Under the pieces are notes generated by a model. That model ran no database searches, was not told the DNA's origin, and saw nothing but the letters and a program-made list of their open reading frames with translations. The position numbers and the translations under genes were made by a program. This document shows positions 28,399-40,853 of a stretch of DNA of 64,000 bases, one piece after another (the stretch's first letter is position 1; every line of letters starts with the position of its first letter). Origin of the DNA: Hyaloperonospora brassicae (Eukaryota; Oomycota; Peronosporomycetes; Peronosporales; Peronosporaceae). The stretch lies in assembly GCA_947650285.1 (NCBI GenBank), contig CANTFL010001225.1, forward strand, positions 22,392 through 86,391, given 5' to 3'.

Positions 28399-31300
28399 GA
28401 TAACGAAAAAGTGTCCAAACCATTACACGTATGTTGACAGCTCATATACCAGGAATAAGTCTCTAAAAAACTAAGCCTACAATTATAAAATAGCTCTTTA
28501 ATCGTAATACTTTCGTGAGTACGGATGTGCTAATGAATGATCGACCTTATTACGAAATACGAGATGATAATTAATTTGTGCCAGCCATCATCTTCAGTAC
28601 CTTCAAGAATGCAATAAAACAAGCACATTTAAAACGTCATTAATCGCGCTTATGAACCGGACAAAAATATTTGCGACGATATCTGACATGCTGTCCATCT
28701 ATTTACACACTTCTATACATGAAGGGATATATACGTCAAAGCAGACGAATTAATTATCGTAAAGGATCCGTTGAACGTAAATTTGCTTATAGACCCATCA
28801 TATCCATTCTTTAAAGGCTATCAAATAAAAAACATAAGGAAATTTTTTCAATCGATAACTTCAACGCAAAGCACGTCGATACCCAGCTTGTCAACATCTT
28901 GGTTGTCATTGTGTGTGCCATGCCATAAATTCGTTTTGTGTCTTCACGATCGCGCTAAAAAAGTTTATATGTTTGCCGCCCTTAAATATCTGTGATGTGG
29001 TCAACGATTATTAAATACATTCTTTGTACCCACAGTCGTAGTTTTACTATCTTGGGCACTACATCTACTTTATTGTGCATTATGACCTTATCTGATTCAC
29101 TTTACGGTCAACTCCGACTTCTATTTTTCATTGTATATGGATAAAGCTTTGTTTCACTCTCTGCCGCGTACCAAATAATATAATAGCAAAAAACGAATGC
29201 CTGGTTACCCTGTCTTTCACACTCCTCTCAGTAAACCTTGCCCGTGGTAGTCCGCATTATTTTTGTAACTGTTTCGTTTGAGGTCAGATGACATACAGTC
29301 GGTTGGAATTTCATGTGGAACCTAATACGTTAAAAGGCTTAAAACAGGTTGGTGTAACAGTCAAAAGTATTCCTAATATTCTTGACTTCATGTCCGCACG
29401 TAACGATATTTCATGCATTACTCCACTTCATTGGTAAAATTGTATATTAACATAGCTTTCATGTCAAATTAGCAATTTTTAACAGACGAGCGTGTCGTAC
29501 AGATCGCCACATTCACATTATATACAAAATGTGTTAAATACGTAATAATATGGTCCACGACTAGTTTACAATTCACTCATTTCTATCGGAAGAGCCTATC
29601 TAAAAGCATTTTGTACTTATGCATTATCAATAATCGTTTTTTATTTAGACTAGGCCGTCAACATAGAGCTGAATCCATCCTCGTTATACGGGTAAAAACA
29701 CATGAGACTATTGCGCTACTTGATGCACTGTATCAGATGCAAGGTTTCTACATGACAAGCACAACTTTGTCCATTCTTCGTTTCCCCATTTTAAACGGGC
29801 ACCTTTACAGCTTTAAGTTCAGACAAAAAATTGGGAATATTTGTCGTTGATGAGATGCAATATTATCTGACATAAACTCGTTAAGTACGAAATAGACTGC
29901 TTTGCTTTTCTCGTATCCATATACGTAAAATTATATCGTTGCAGTAAAACGTTTTAACTCATGAAAATTTTCAGAATGGCCGAGCTTTTAATTTTTAGGA
30001 TAATTTGGCTAAATACGGGCGGAAGCATAGACTAATTTAGAGAAATTCAAGGCATAGAATAATATCGCCTATAAACTCCATATTGTTAATTGATTTGAGC
30101 CGTTTCGTTGTTGGTACCGATGTCCAAGCCATTATGTTATGCTTCATCTGCAGAATATTCGTTTGCGGCTTTAAAGCACAGTTCAGATTTCACTTTCATT
30201 AGAAAAGCGTGTCCTAGTCTCCAAAAGTAGAATATGTTTTAAGTCTATAACGTTATTCATAAGTAAATTACGTCTAAACATTTGTCTAACAGGCATGTTT
30301 AGGGCGACGACACTGAGGGAGCAATTACACTTGATGTAAATAAAGACTGAGATGTTAAAAAATCTGTTATATGATCGGTTGTATTATAAATGTATGCAAA
30401 ACTTGGTGCCAACCAGCAAGGCTTACGCTCAATATCATAAAATTGGCGTAAAGTGGCCAACTCAGTAAAATCAATTTTAGTCATTAAAACTCATAGATTG
30501 CAAAGAAGAGCGGTATTTTAACACTTTGCTAGATTGAATTCGCATTTCTCTGCGTCCAGTCTTGCCGACAAAGACCGAATAATATCTATCTTACATTTAA
30601 TGTCTTGTGCTCACGTTCCGTACAGGTCAGATGAGTAACATTAGGACCTTCATGTATGTCTAAAAGTGACCGATAGAATTCGGCTGAATGATTTTTGATG
30701 ATCCCATCGTGGTGCGAAAATCGCCGCATGAAAATGTGAGAATGACGATCTATATCTTGATCGTTGATCACGCGACCTACCATACTTCAACTTTCTCGTT
30801 GTTGAAGATTCTTATTACACTCGACTAAGCCTTTTGGTCGCTCTTACAATAGAAAATGTTAACAGATTTTTTATAGACTATTTTGTACATTTTAGCTACC
30901 CAGCTCTTTTTTAATGCCACAAATTTCTGTCAGGTTATCAAGCTACATCTTGCGCGACCATAATCCTTCAGATTAAGGATCACTCTAATCTGCCTTAGTA
31001 CAATTTTAATTCTCAAGGATACGGCGCAACCTTGCTCAAGAAGGGGCAGAAGCGGTACTGTAAGCAAGCTATAACGTCATACATACTTATGTAATCCGCC
31101 ACATAAATTATTATCAAACCTTTAACAATAATTTTTCAACTTTATATGATAATATCGAGCTAAAACATAATATAAAGCCAAAAAGACTCCTTGGTCACGT
31201 AATACATTTTCATTTTTTTATTATTTAACGATATCCAACCCTGAGAAAAGATACATACCATTATAAAAACAATTATTGATCCCTATTTATAATGCTCAAA

Positions 31301-32778
31301 TTGTGGTGTTATTAAAAAATTCTTTTACCATGTAGAGGTGGACTTGTATCGTACATTTGCAAGTTTTATCCATACTATAGAAGTCCTTATTGTAATTTAT
31401 CTCTTTCAGTCAATGATATTGATCTCAGATAAATTTTAAATTTTAGCGGGGTAGTGTGTTCATGTTCATTTGATCCGTTATAAGTAAACGGCATAACCTT
31501 CTAACATACTGACTATAAAATTAATAAAAATGCAAAAGTGAATAATATTCGATTATATTCCGCTAGCCTTTTCGCCATGTATGCACTTCCAATCTGTATG
31601 TTTGATTCGATATTGTACCAATTAGGTAGGAAAAGGATACATACCCTTAAATTCTGGAATTCGCGTTTCATCTACAACGATTAATGGCTAAAATTTGTTG
31701 AGGCGTATCGTGTCTGATATGCAGCTTATCCTTCCCCAGACCGTTCGATAGACAGTTGGGGTTTGTTAAGCTGATAATATTATTATCCGATTTACGCTTG
31801 TTGAAAGTAGATAAACTTTACGACACCTATATATATACATCGGTCTAATAACAACTGGTCGACCCTTTGTAATGACAAAACGTCGATACCTTTTTCCACT
31901 TTGGAATTAGATATACTTAAGTAAGTATGACTTACTTTTACCAACAGCTTATCGACATCAATTTGGTCCGTAATGTTTATGCTTCTCATGTTCGGGTCGA
32001 TATGATAATTACGATCCTTCTCTGCATTACGTAATTTTGCACTTCGTTTGTCGTTGGGACGTTATTTATCATCTTGTGCTTAAAAAAAGATTCCATCGCT
32101 GTGAGGTCGTACGTCCCCGCTCAGTATTTGATGAAATATTTATTGACCACGGGTCCAGGTATGTTAGGATGATGGAATTCAAAGCGTTATCCTTGCTGGA
32201 TACGCTTGCGATAAATATACAGCACAATTATTAAGGATAGTCGCCACCCCTAGGTTCATCTCGTGCTTGATGTAAGCCAGCACACTATGTTATGATCACA
32301 TAGACACATAGGTATTGACATTGGTGGCAAAATGAGCAGACATACAAATGTGGTGATTAGTTTAGGAGACATAAATCATAGATCTCGCGCAATATTGATG
32401 CGATGGGAGTTCCATCATGTTTCTCTTCATTACGTGTATCCGACTATAGGCTTTATTGACAACATTCATGTATCCAACGGCTAAGCTCTCGTAAGGCACC
32501 CTTTCGGAATGCTTTCAAAAAATCAAGATCGTCTTGTAACACTCAATCCTAAGAAAATGATGTATCTTAAATAATAGATTTGGCGAATTGCTAAATTCAC
32601 ACCCCTTTTCCTCAGATTCACACCATTCCTTCAAAATCTCATATATAAAATCCCTATTCATTTTAAGAGTTGATTACTGACAAAGGTATTACTCAGTAAT
32701 CTAGGCCAATAATTGGGAAGTAATACGTAAGAAATACATAAGATACACGAGGTTGAGTATGTCATTCAGGAGCAACTT

Positions 32779-34688
32779 ATGGATATTGTGCAGCCGTTCG
32801 CACGTGGCCAAGGCTATGATGTTACGATTAAAAGTTCGATTACAGGAGAGCGTGTCTACCTTAAACGTGATCAAGGTGCCGTAAACGTACCAAAGTCTGG
32901 AAAAGAGCGCCAACGCCAGACCAGCTCACGCCGAATTGATTTTTCGTTCCTTTTAAATGACAAATTCTCTAAAAGGGAAAATTGGAAGTTGAACGTGATG
33001 AATGGATGCCACAATCACGAGCCGTCGCTCCATCCGTCTGGTCATTCGACTCGCAGATAGCTAAATAGCGAGCAGGCCAATTCTGTCAGAAATATAACAT
33101 TGGCTGGTGTTTCACCGTTAGAAATTCTTTCATCCCTTCTTATGGAGAATGACGGTGCCCTAGCAAACCTCTCTACATTGTACAATGAGCGTCCGAAACT
33201 TCGAAAGGACAAGATAAATGGAAGGACACCAATATAAGCTCTTTTTGATGATTTGCAAGCAAGTAATTTTTAGCGCTTTCACATATGTGATGATGATGGA
33301 GCAATAAACTCCCTTTTTCTCGCTTACAAAGAAATATCCAGCTTGCTTGCCGATACCATCATGTCGTTTCTATGGACTGCATATACAATAAGATTACTTA
33401 CCGACTCCCCTTACTTCACATTGTTGGTATGACAAGCTTCAAGAGTCAATTTTCGGTTGGCTTCTGCTTTCTATAAAAAGAGAAGCAAAACGATTACATG
33501 TGGGCATTATCAAAACTTTCAGCCATCCTGATACCAAAGACACGCCCAGACGTGATTGTGACAGACCGTGAACTGTCGCTGATGGAAGATATCGATAAAA
33601 TATTCCCATCTTCATCACACATGATGTGCACATGGCACATCAACAAAAACATCATGTCCAAATGTAAACGACAATTTAAGACGAGCGAGCAATGGAACTT
33701 GTTTCTTCAGCAGTGGAATAATCTGGTGGCTGCTAACACGGTAGTGGAATTTGAAAAACAGTGGAAAGAGCTATCAAACATTATTGACAGTAAGTCTAAA
33801 GTTTTTAAATACCTCTCTAATACGTGGCTTATATACAAGGATCGCTTTGTAAATGCCTGGGCGTCTAGGTATCTCCATTTCGGTAACAAAGCTACATCAC
33901 AAGTGGAAGACGCCCATGCGTACGTAAAAACATTTCTGCAAGTCTGAACGAGAAATTGCTGTCGGTGCTCAGCAAACTGACTCTTGCAATCGAGCATCAA
34001 GTTAGAACTAAAGAAACACATCGCAGCAGAGACAAGTTATTTCACCTGACCGGGTTGCCGTCAACTTTCACTCCATTATCCGGGATCATTTTAGCCTTTG
34101 CACTCAAAAAGTTTTTTTATCCATTCAAGAGGAACACAGAAGAATAAGCTTGTTGCACAATGGTTTTCACCTCGACAATGAACATCCCTTGTGCCCACAA
34201 GCTGAAATAAATCGAGATCAGCAAGCGTGCATTGGGCATAAACAATTTAATGAGCAATGGCATCTGGATTGGAGACGCGACGAAACGGTATGGCAGTTTC
34301 TTTATAGTGTGTGTATCTGACTAACGCTGACTGATGTGATTATATTTTTTGATATGAAGCAAGAGGTGAATTTGAGGCGATCAACTCAAAATGTAATATG
34401 CTTGAAAAGTAGCTAAGGGGACTATTAGATGACCAAGTTAATATTCTCTTTGCCCAAGTGACCTAACTGTCGGAAGGCCGCAGCACAGTATGGGAGCTGA
34501 AAGATCCGATAGTACACACTGAAACTCGTGGTCGTCCCCCTGGCTACCGTAACCTTACAAAAAGCAGCACAAAACTAGACTTTTTCGAATTCGATCATGA
34601 TATAAAGGCAGATAATCAACACCAAAGGAAATGTGGGTGCTGCGGTCAACTAGGTCACTACAAACGAACATGCCATTTTCGAAAGTAA
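32779..34688 (+). pseudogene. FAR1/MULE-type transposase, broken
   Basis: This is a decayed Mutator-like transposase of the FAR1-related type, which would cut and paste DNA elements in the nucleus. In order: a FAR1-like DNA-binding segment (32,779-33,057, with NVMNGCHNHE); a linker ending near GRTPI; a damaged start of the catalytic domain; an open 149-codon stretch (33,498-33,947) with IVTDRELSLM and MCTWHINKNI, typical of the second catalytic Asp region; and SQVEDAHAYVKTFLQV, which holds the last acidic residue region. Then come the relic NEKLLSVLSKLTLAIEHQ, a SWIM-like STMNIPCAHK, a GRPPG hook and a perfect CCHC knuckle (34,632-34,673; C-x2-C-x4-H-x4-C). Stops at 33,058-33,060 and elsewhere, plus several frame changes, make it non-functional. 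The block that should hold the first catalytic Asp is not readable. Family assignment is firm. The limits are approximate. Confidence 0.85.
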
Positions 34689-35131
34689 CAAGAGGTTGAA
34701 GACCAATATGCATGCTTTTAAATCAAATCATAACACCTTGATTCAGTTATCGATTGTCTTACTTCCTTCTACCGTGCGTGTATGTATTTTAACGCTTGGA
34801 CACAGTGGAGCCGAATGGAATACGCCAAGTCTCCAAAACACATCATAGCTCCAGATGGAGAACACATTGATTAACAGTATGTTTATTAAGGAATTCCTGA
34901 CCCCATTATTTTCCATCAGATCACCTCGAATCCAATTAGGCGCTCAAGAAATGCACGAGCTAGCTTAATTGAAACTGCAGATAGTAGCGAAAATATATCT
35001 AACCGAGTTAAATTACCGGACGCACTGGGTGCAAGTTTGTCTTGTGCTCTTCATGACTTCCAAGCGTTATACTGCACTCAGCTCACGATCGCTTCTTGCC
35101 AGTTCTCATTACTCTCTTGTCGCATTGTGCT
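34689..35131. other. Spacer between MULE relic and captured gene pieces
   Basis: About 440 bp with no recognisable coding sequence. It separates the 3' end of the transposase relic from the minus-strand HACD fragment. No terminal inverted repeat could be identified by eye. Confidence 0.5.
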
Positions 35132-35889
35132 TTAACAGGTCTTGATCTTTGTATTGGAGCACGCACGATTACGCTGCGTGAGCAAGTGTCTATACATTAC
35201 GATCAGGCCTGGGATGTACACCACTAGCACGAGGATGACCACCGCGTAGATCGAGATGTTGTGTGTGTTGGGCAGCTGGATGGCATAAGCACTCGTGGAG
35301 AGAAAGCTGAGCGAGCTCACCAAGCAAAGCAATTCGCTTACTAGACAAAAAGCGTTTGTGAGCTCTACTAGCACCTCAACGAATTCAAGCCACTCGGATC
35401 GACCTGCGGCAGGTCATTGTAGATGCAAGGAAGTACGTATCAGGCACACCCGAGGGATAAAACAGCATGAAAATGTGGTAGCGCAGAAAGAAGAGGTAGT
35501 TGGGCGCGGCTTCGTACTGAGTGAGTGTATGGAAAGAGTAGCGCGGCAACTCCACGAGGCCCCATCATAAGCGGGAAGCCGAGCAGATAGCGCGAGGCGG
35601 TACAGAGCCCAGACGAGCCATAGCCGAGAGCTCACTTGCATGAGTGTAGAGCCCACTGGGAATCGCACAAAGCCCACAGCATCGTACACGATCTCCATTA
35701 CGGCCATCGTCTGAATCCCTTTGAGCGGCAGTGACACAACGTCCCACGTGATTTTTGCCACTTGGCTCCAGTCCAGATCGCCACCTTTACGCGCCTTGAA
35801 GACCGTTTTCACTTTTAGGTACAACACGTACGTTCAGCCAGCGCAAGAGACGTCATTGAGGCCAGCAGGTACAAATTTAGTTGCGAGGA
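35132..35889 (-). pseudogene. 3-hydroxyacyl-CoA dehydratase (HACD/PTPLA family), broken
   Basis: The family is an ER membrane enzyme that dehydrates 3-hydroxyacyl-CoA in very-long-chain fatty acid elongation. Family blocks appear in order on the minus strand. A LYLLA..NDVSCAG N-terminal block (about 35,875) ends in TGA where the family has Trp. Next comes YLKVKTVF...DLDW, then VMEIVYDAVGFVR, then the signature VGSTLMQVSSRLWLVW. The block VELPRYSFHTLTQYEAAP is reached only in another frame. Next is NYLFFLRYHIFMLFYPSGV, then the C-terminal membrane helix NISIYAVVILVLVVYIPGLI ending at a stop near 35,132. At least three frame changes and one nonsense codon show that it is dead. Nearly the full length of the family is covered, so this is a decayed gene copy rather than a chance match. 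Confidence 0.85.
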
Positions 35890-35970
35890 CTACGCATACA
35901 AAAAGAGGGAACTATGGTCAGCCTCTGCGTTGCATCCTGTACACTCGTCTGTATCTCCTCTCGTTCTCAC
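35890..35970 (-). other. Intron-like GT...AG interval joining adenylate kinase and HACD pieces
   Basis: On the minus strand the adenylate kinase exon ends at AAAAAG followed by GTGAGA. Eighty-one bases later the sequence reads TATGCGTAG, immediately before the first HACD-like codons in phase 0. The length and the end signals suit a normal oomycete intron. Because the two sides belong to unrelated proteins, the interval is either a chimeric intron made by fusing two gene fragments or two half-introns joined. Confidence 0.55.
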
Positions 35971-36214
35971 CTTTTTGGTCTGCACGGCCGTTCGTGGAAA
36001 GTCGTCAAAAATAAAGCCACGACGGCATTCCGAACTCTTGATGGCGCTTTGATGATACCGACGACAATCTCGTCGGTCACAAGTGCGCCCGACTCCATAG
36101 CGGCTTTGACCTTTTTGCCTTTTTCGGTGCCATCAGCTACAGCAGCGCGCAAGATTTCGCCCGTAGCCAAGTGGCAGAGAAAGTACTCGTCTTTGTCCAA
36201 CGGCGATTGCGTAC
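35971..36214 (-). pseudogene. Adenylate kinase internal exon, broken
   Basis: Adenylate kinase interconverts ATP, AMP and ADP. The minus strand begins after an acceptor-like TACAAG with GTQSP, which is the end of the family's P-loop GxGKGTQ. The P-loop itself is missing. Then come [37 protein letters not shown] and GIIK. A single-base loss near 36,045-36,050 shifts the frame, after which [14 protein letters not shown] appears, the family's GF(I/L)xDGFPRT block. The exon ends at a GTGAGA donor. Only the NMP-binding half is present; the lid and C-terminal part are absent. It is a partial gene copy and cannot make an enzyme. Confidence 0.88.
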
Positions 36215-37262
36215 CTTGTATATATAAGGTTTTGAAGGAAGGGTTTAAATCTAAGGAAAAAAGGTGTGAATTTAGCAATTCCCTAAATTCATTCCCTGTC
36301 ATGTCAGCTTTTACATGTATGCATTATCCGTGTTTTTGGCGTGATACTTATCACTCGTTGTGTCATGCCGGTCTGAGCAAAGCCCCATATATTACTTAAG
36401 GGCTTGTCTTTTTGTGTCACCTTATGCACAATAATTTGTAATTTAATATTATCGATTAGTCGACCAGGTTTATACTTTTAATTTTTTGAAATTTAAGCTA
36501 CATTTCTTCAGAATTTTTTTTTAATCGTGGCCTCATCGTAAAATCATATTAGAAGTGGTATTTTCATGAGAATACCGGACTCAGAGTTGTGCAACTGTGG
36601 TGAAGTGGTGATCACAAATTACTTGTGGTCCCAACTCTTTACAGGCGCCTGGACGACCTACAAACGGAGGGGGTACCCCGATTTCGTGCCCTGTGTATTC
36701 TTTCTTACCTTGTATACCCGTAGGTGGGGCGGGTTGCGCTCTTCTTGATGGACTTACGCTGAAGCTGAATTTGACCGTTTTATGAATAAGTGTAGATCGC
36801 GTGGAAATTCTTCACCCGTTCAAACGTAGGGACGGTTCGCGTGGAAATTATTTTCTTGATCGCTTGTAACTTTGACGATCTCCCACAGTCGCTTTTGCCA
36901 AGGGTAATTCTTGGTTCGCGAGCCTTCTTACCACTTGATACGTCTCGTGATCTTAAATCTGAACCGTTAGGTTCCCTGAGTCCGATCGCAGTTGGGGGTG
37001 AGAACTGATTTCCCGCCTAGTCAACAATTCAAAGGCGAAGTTTTTATAGACATGGGCTGCTCTCTATTTCACGAGAGGTTAAAGTTCCTGCCCGGGAGAA
37101 GCCGACGCGTTTCTTTTGTTGCAAATTCAATTCTCTTTAATCCTAACCAACCCAATCCAAAACCTATGACCATGCCTATCTGTTTCCTAAGTAACATGTT
37201 GTACGACGCCTATCTATAGAATTATCTTCTTGCCTCATGTGGTCCACAGCAGGCACTCCGTA
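36215..37262. other. Repeat-like region without genes
   Basis: AT-rich until about 36,540, then GC-richer. A 13-bp direct repeat TCGCGTGGAAATT occurs at 36,797 and 36,837, 40 bp apart. Small hairpins occur at 36,898-36,914 (CCAAG/CTTGG) and 36,961-36,974 (GAACC/GGTTC). The 60- to 75-codon frames match no family. This may be part of an LTR or satellite-bearing element leading into the tandem repeat that follows, but its ends were not found. Confidence 0.4.
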
Positions 37263-37590
37263 TTGGATCGCTCCATAGTGGATCTAGTTACAGTGGATCG
37301 CGGTATATGTACCACACCCATTATAAGATCCACCTCTATCCGCTCCATAGTGGATCCCCCATATTACATCGCTTCATAGTAGATCGCGGTGCAGTAGATC
37401 GCGAGGTAGTCAATCGCGGTATGTTATCCACACCAATTATGTGATCCACCTCGATCATGTGAACACGCCGATCATATCTCCCGTGGATCGCTCCATAGTG
37501 GATTCCTTCATGGTGGATCGCGGTGCAGTGGATCGCGGTACAGCGGATCGCGGTATGCGATCCACACCAAATATGTGAATCACATTAATC
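37263..37590 (+). repeat. GGATCGC satellite: 15-bp units in three higher-order copies
   Basis: Three longer units each begin with CGCTCCATAGTGGAT (near 37,269, 37,340 and 37,489). They run through one to three copies of a 15-bp motif close to GTGCAGTGGATCGCG and end with CACACC...ATGTGATCCACC-like sequence. Clear 15-bp copies are at 37,389-37,403, 37,404-37,418, 37,523-37,537 and 37,538-37,552. Because units contain both GTGGATC and GATCCAC, the array also has many short inverted matches. The 60-70-codon frames across it are products of the repeat, not genes. Confidence 0.8.
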
Positions 37591-40500
37591 AGCAGTACAA
37601 ACCCAGGATATATCGTGGTCGATCGGTTGCATTTTCGATCGGGCATATAAGGTCGGATCGACGTCACGTCCGAAACTTCGCATACTTGATTATCTTGACG
37701 ATATACTCTTCCAGCTTGCTTCCATATTCACCTATATCACATTGTAATTAGCGATCCACTACTCCAGTTGATGTTCACCCCTTGAATAATCCGGTTCTTG
37801 TACCTTGGTGATCCAAGCCCTTGATCGCGGGTAGTGATTGGTCATCCCTCGATCCTTGACTATACTCCTTCTTTACCGTTAGGTAGAATGGTCCGCATAA
37901 ATTCGACAGTCGTTTTTTATTATTCAGTCGTGTGATCCCATCATTCGTGCCAACGGGCCTATCTCCGAGCACTCTCCACCAATCAAATCGATCTCGCGCT
38001 TAATGCGGAAGGCGCGATCCACACTTTCCATCATTATTCTTTCGCGCTTCTCCACACAACCCTTTATTTAAAAATAATAACTTCCTTACAAGTACGTCGT
38101 TATAATAGGCGTCCATTTTTCCTTAATGTTCATCTACTCAAAATTGGTATAAACATTGGTTACATGTGATGCTAGAAGAACCCAATACGCGATAAAGTCT
38201 AATACAGATACCTTTACTTGTTATGGAGGCATTCGCCACCTAAAAAGTTTGGGTGACTGACGTAATAACATAATTTATGTACTACCTTTTGGTTGCGGAG
38301 GCGCATATTGGCTTTGTTATTCGAATCACTTCTATATTTCTCGAATAAACATTAAAAAATTAGTCAATGCTTACGAAAGTACCTAGGATGAAACATGTCC
38401 AATAAGGTGGCTGTGTTGATTTGCCAGGAAAAATTATAAGTAAGTTCAATTAAGTTCTTAATTCACTCCATGTGTCATTATAAGCGGACTAAAATTCGTT
38501 ATTATTACAGCAGCAGATGCTACAAATATAATACGTCGTGAAACTTCACTACAAGCCGAACGTGCTTTCGAAAAGATACCACGTCGACAGGTTAACACTT
38601 AATAAAGCTGAGCTCGGAATTATCTTTTGTGCATAGTGCGTTATGTGTTTCTCACGTCCATATGTTCTCAAGCAACACATCCAGTGGATGGGCATTTCAT
38701 GTTGTTTCTCTAACACGCATATTTTTTCATGCGATTCGGCATGTGAAGTAGTTTTGTGTGTTTCAACGATCACTACTGATAGACCTTCGGTATTATTTGA
38801 ATGTTTTATCAGCTCAAATGCTTTAGCACGTCCTTGATGAGACCAGCTGCAGCTTTCCACGCGATTAAGTCAGAGTGAGCTTAGGTACGTAGCATTTTCT
38901 TATCTCTTTAATTGAAAATGGCGTGTATTTTCTTGCAGCCACCATTGCCTTCGCTCGTCTTGTTTGTTATAGCGATAACGCAGGTTAGTATGAATGGCTT
39001 CAAGAAACATATATGTTAGGCTATAAACATAACATACGTTTATTTTCTGCAGCATTGATCTTTCAATTTTATGTGTGCTTGTTTTATATTGGCCCACGCA
39101 AACTGGATGATTTTCTACCTCCCGTCTATTCTTGCCTACTCGACTAGATAAATTAAATCGCCTGATTATCAGAAATCGCTTGCAGTAGGGTTGTTGCCCT
39201 TTGACTTGTAATTAATCCGAATTACGCCATAAGAAGCTTTGAACAACTTCATACTAACCAGCGCAGGCAAACTCAAAACTATTAAGGGAACCCGATCAAT
39301 TGTATTTATGAAATTATGCAGCGTATTTGATTTTTCAGACGTAAATTTGCTGCCGTTTAGGCCGGCATCGGGTTCATTAGAGCTGTTTCAATTGAAGCCG
39401 TGGTATTGATTATGGCCGAAAGCTATTTTTAAACAATTAACGGTTAGTATATAGCGCGATCACATGTGCTGATACTTGGTATACCGTGATGGTGTACAGA
39501 TATATTTTAAAAAAATTAGCAACGTACATTTCATTGGTGTTCGTGCGTGTCAATCGCTCCGACACTTAGTCAAAATAGGCCATGATTGCATTAACTCCTA
39601 TTCTCACAAGCAGTCTGGTTTCTGACCAGTAGAAGTAAATTCCCAATACTCATCTAATTGTGAAAGAGGCCTAATTTTGCTTATTTGTTGAGTGTGCTTG
39701 ACTCTTGTCGCGCATGTGCCACATGTTAATGGACGTACAATCTTAACTATTTTAACGATGTTGGCCAGTAGTACCGTCGCGCCGCTATAGCTGTGAGCGA
39801 CGTATTTCTAGATTTGCTTCTGTGGTATTATCTTAATATTCCCGTAAAATGCAATTAATATGTATATCTTAAGCCAAAAACGAAAAGCCTACCGACAAAG
39901 TTGTTTTTATTGACATATATTAATTCGATATTTATAACGTACCTATCCTAACGATTATTGAGCGCGCTATTATGATCAATAAACGTGGTGCAGCCGATAA
40001 AATTAAAGGTATCGTTACAGTGGGTGGAGTCATACATAAATGACAACGACTCGTTGTGCTGGACTTGGTCACATATATAGTATATTCGTATCAAATATAC
40101 TTGAACATGGTGTGTCATACTCGTACACTCGAAGGCATGTACCTTAGGAAAGCCTTGTCTAGGCATAATTGAGAATATAAGACTGCCACATGTAAATCGT
40201 TATGACTAACACTATATTCATGGGTAGCTCAATTTTACCACACTCATGAGCTTTAAAAAAGGGAGTATAAAAACGCCGCGGCAAGGTGAGTCGATGTCTG
40301 ACGAGAAAAGTACATTGGATACAACATTTTTAGGGCAATTTAACTTAATGCAACGTAAATTTACGTGCGAGAAAAGTTTGAATGGTATTTCGGCGTGGCT
40401 TTAGGATGGTGAATATACCGACGGCACGCGTTGTTGTGAGTAAAGGAAGGACGGATTGTACATGTAAATCATGCCAAATTAGTAAGATCAACATTGATGG

Positions 40501-40853
40501 CAAGTAGTTTGAGTATGAGTACAGTTCATTCTTGTTCTTGTAGCCCAAACCTCCATGAATGTAATGCAACAGGGTGATCATATTCACTAAATAATAATGA
40601 TACGACGTCGCGTATGCATCACCTGAACATATTCCTTGTATCCTTGACAGTTAAGGTACGAATGCTTGCTTGCGCGCATGCAAAAGTATTGGAATGCTTC
40701 ATATTTATTTTGCTCCAATTAGAAACTAGTCTTTGTTTCTATAGCTTAAGGTGAAGAAATTAGGTTCCAGATAAGTCGATTAAAAAGCTTCGGTAGTTAA
40801 TGTTCGATTAATAATATTAAGAAGCTTTTTGCTCGTGCATTCTACCTTCAAAA
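37591..40853. other. AT-rich region without supportable genes
   Basis: The longest frame is 103 codons on the minus strand (38,860-38,549). It has no recognised motif and overlaps a 64-codon frame on the other strand. Other frames are under 75 codons. A GC-balanced patch at 37,700-38,050, next to the satellite, may belong to the same element. Nothing else is identifiable. Confidence 0.55.

Larger units (their letters stand above)
12871..32778. other. AT-rich gene-free region
   Basis: About 20 kb with no supportable gene. All open frames are under 96 codons and show no family motif, and no start-codon or splice-site context is convincing. It contains the long hairpin at 13,681-13,759 and palindromes at 28,128-28,147 and 28,378-28,398, listed separately. 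The sequence ends where coding-like composition begins at the MULE relic. I interpret it as degenerate non-coding or old repeat DNA. Confidence 0.7.

Noticed and set aside
33707..34021. 104-codon minus-strand frame within the MULE relic
   Set aside because: It is the antisense shadow of the open transposase catalytic-domain frame, whose family motifs are unmistakable.
35881..36399. 172-codon plus-strand frame near 36 kb
   Set aside because: It lies opposite the adenylate kinase exon and owes its openness to that coding strand. No domain is visible.
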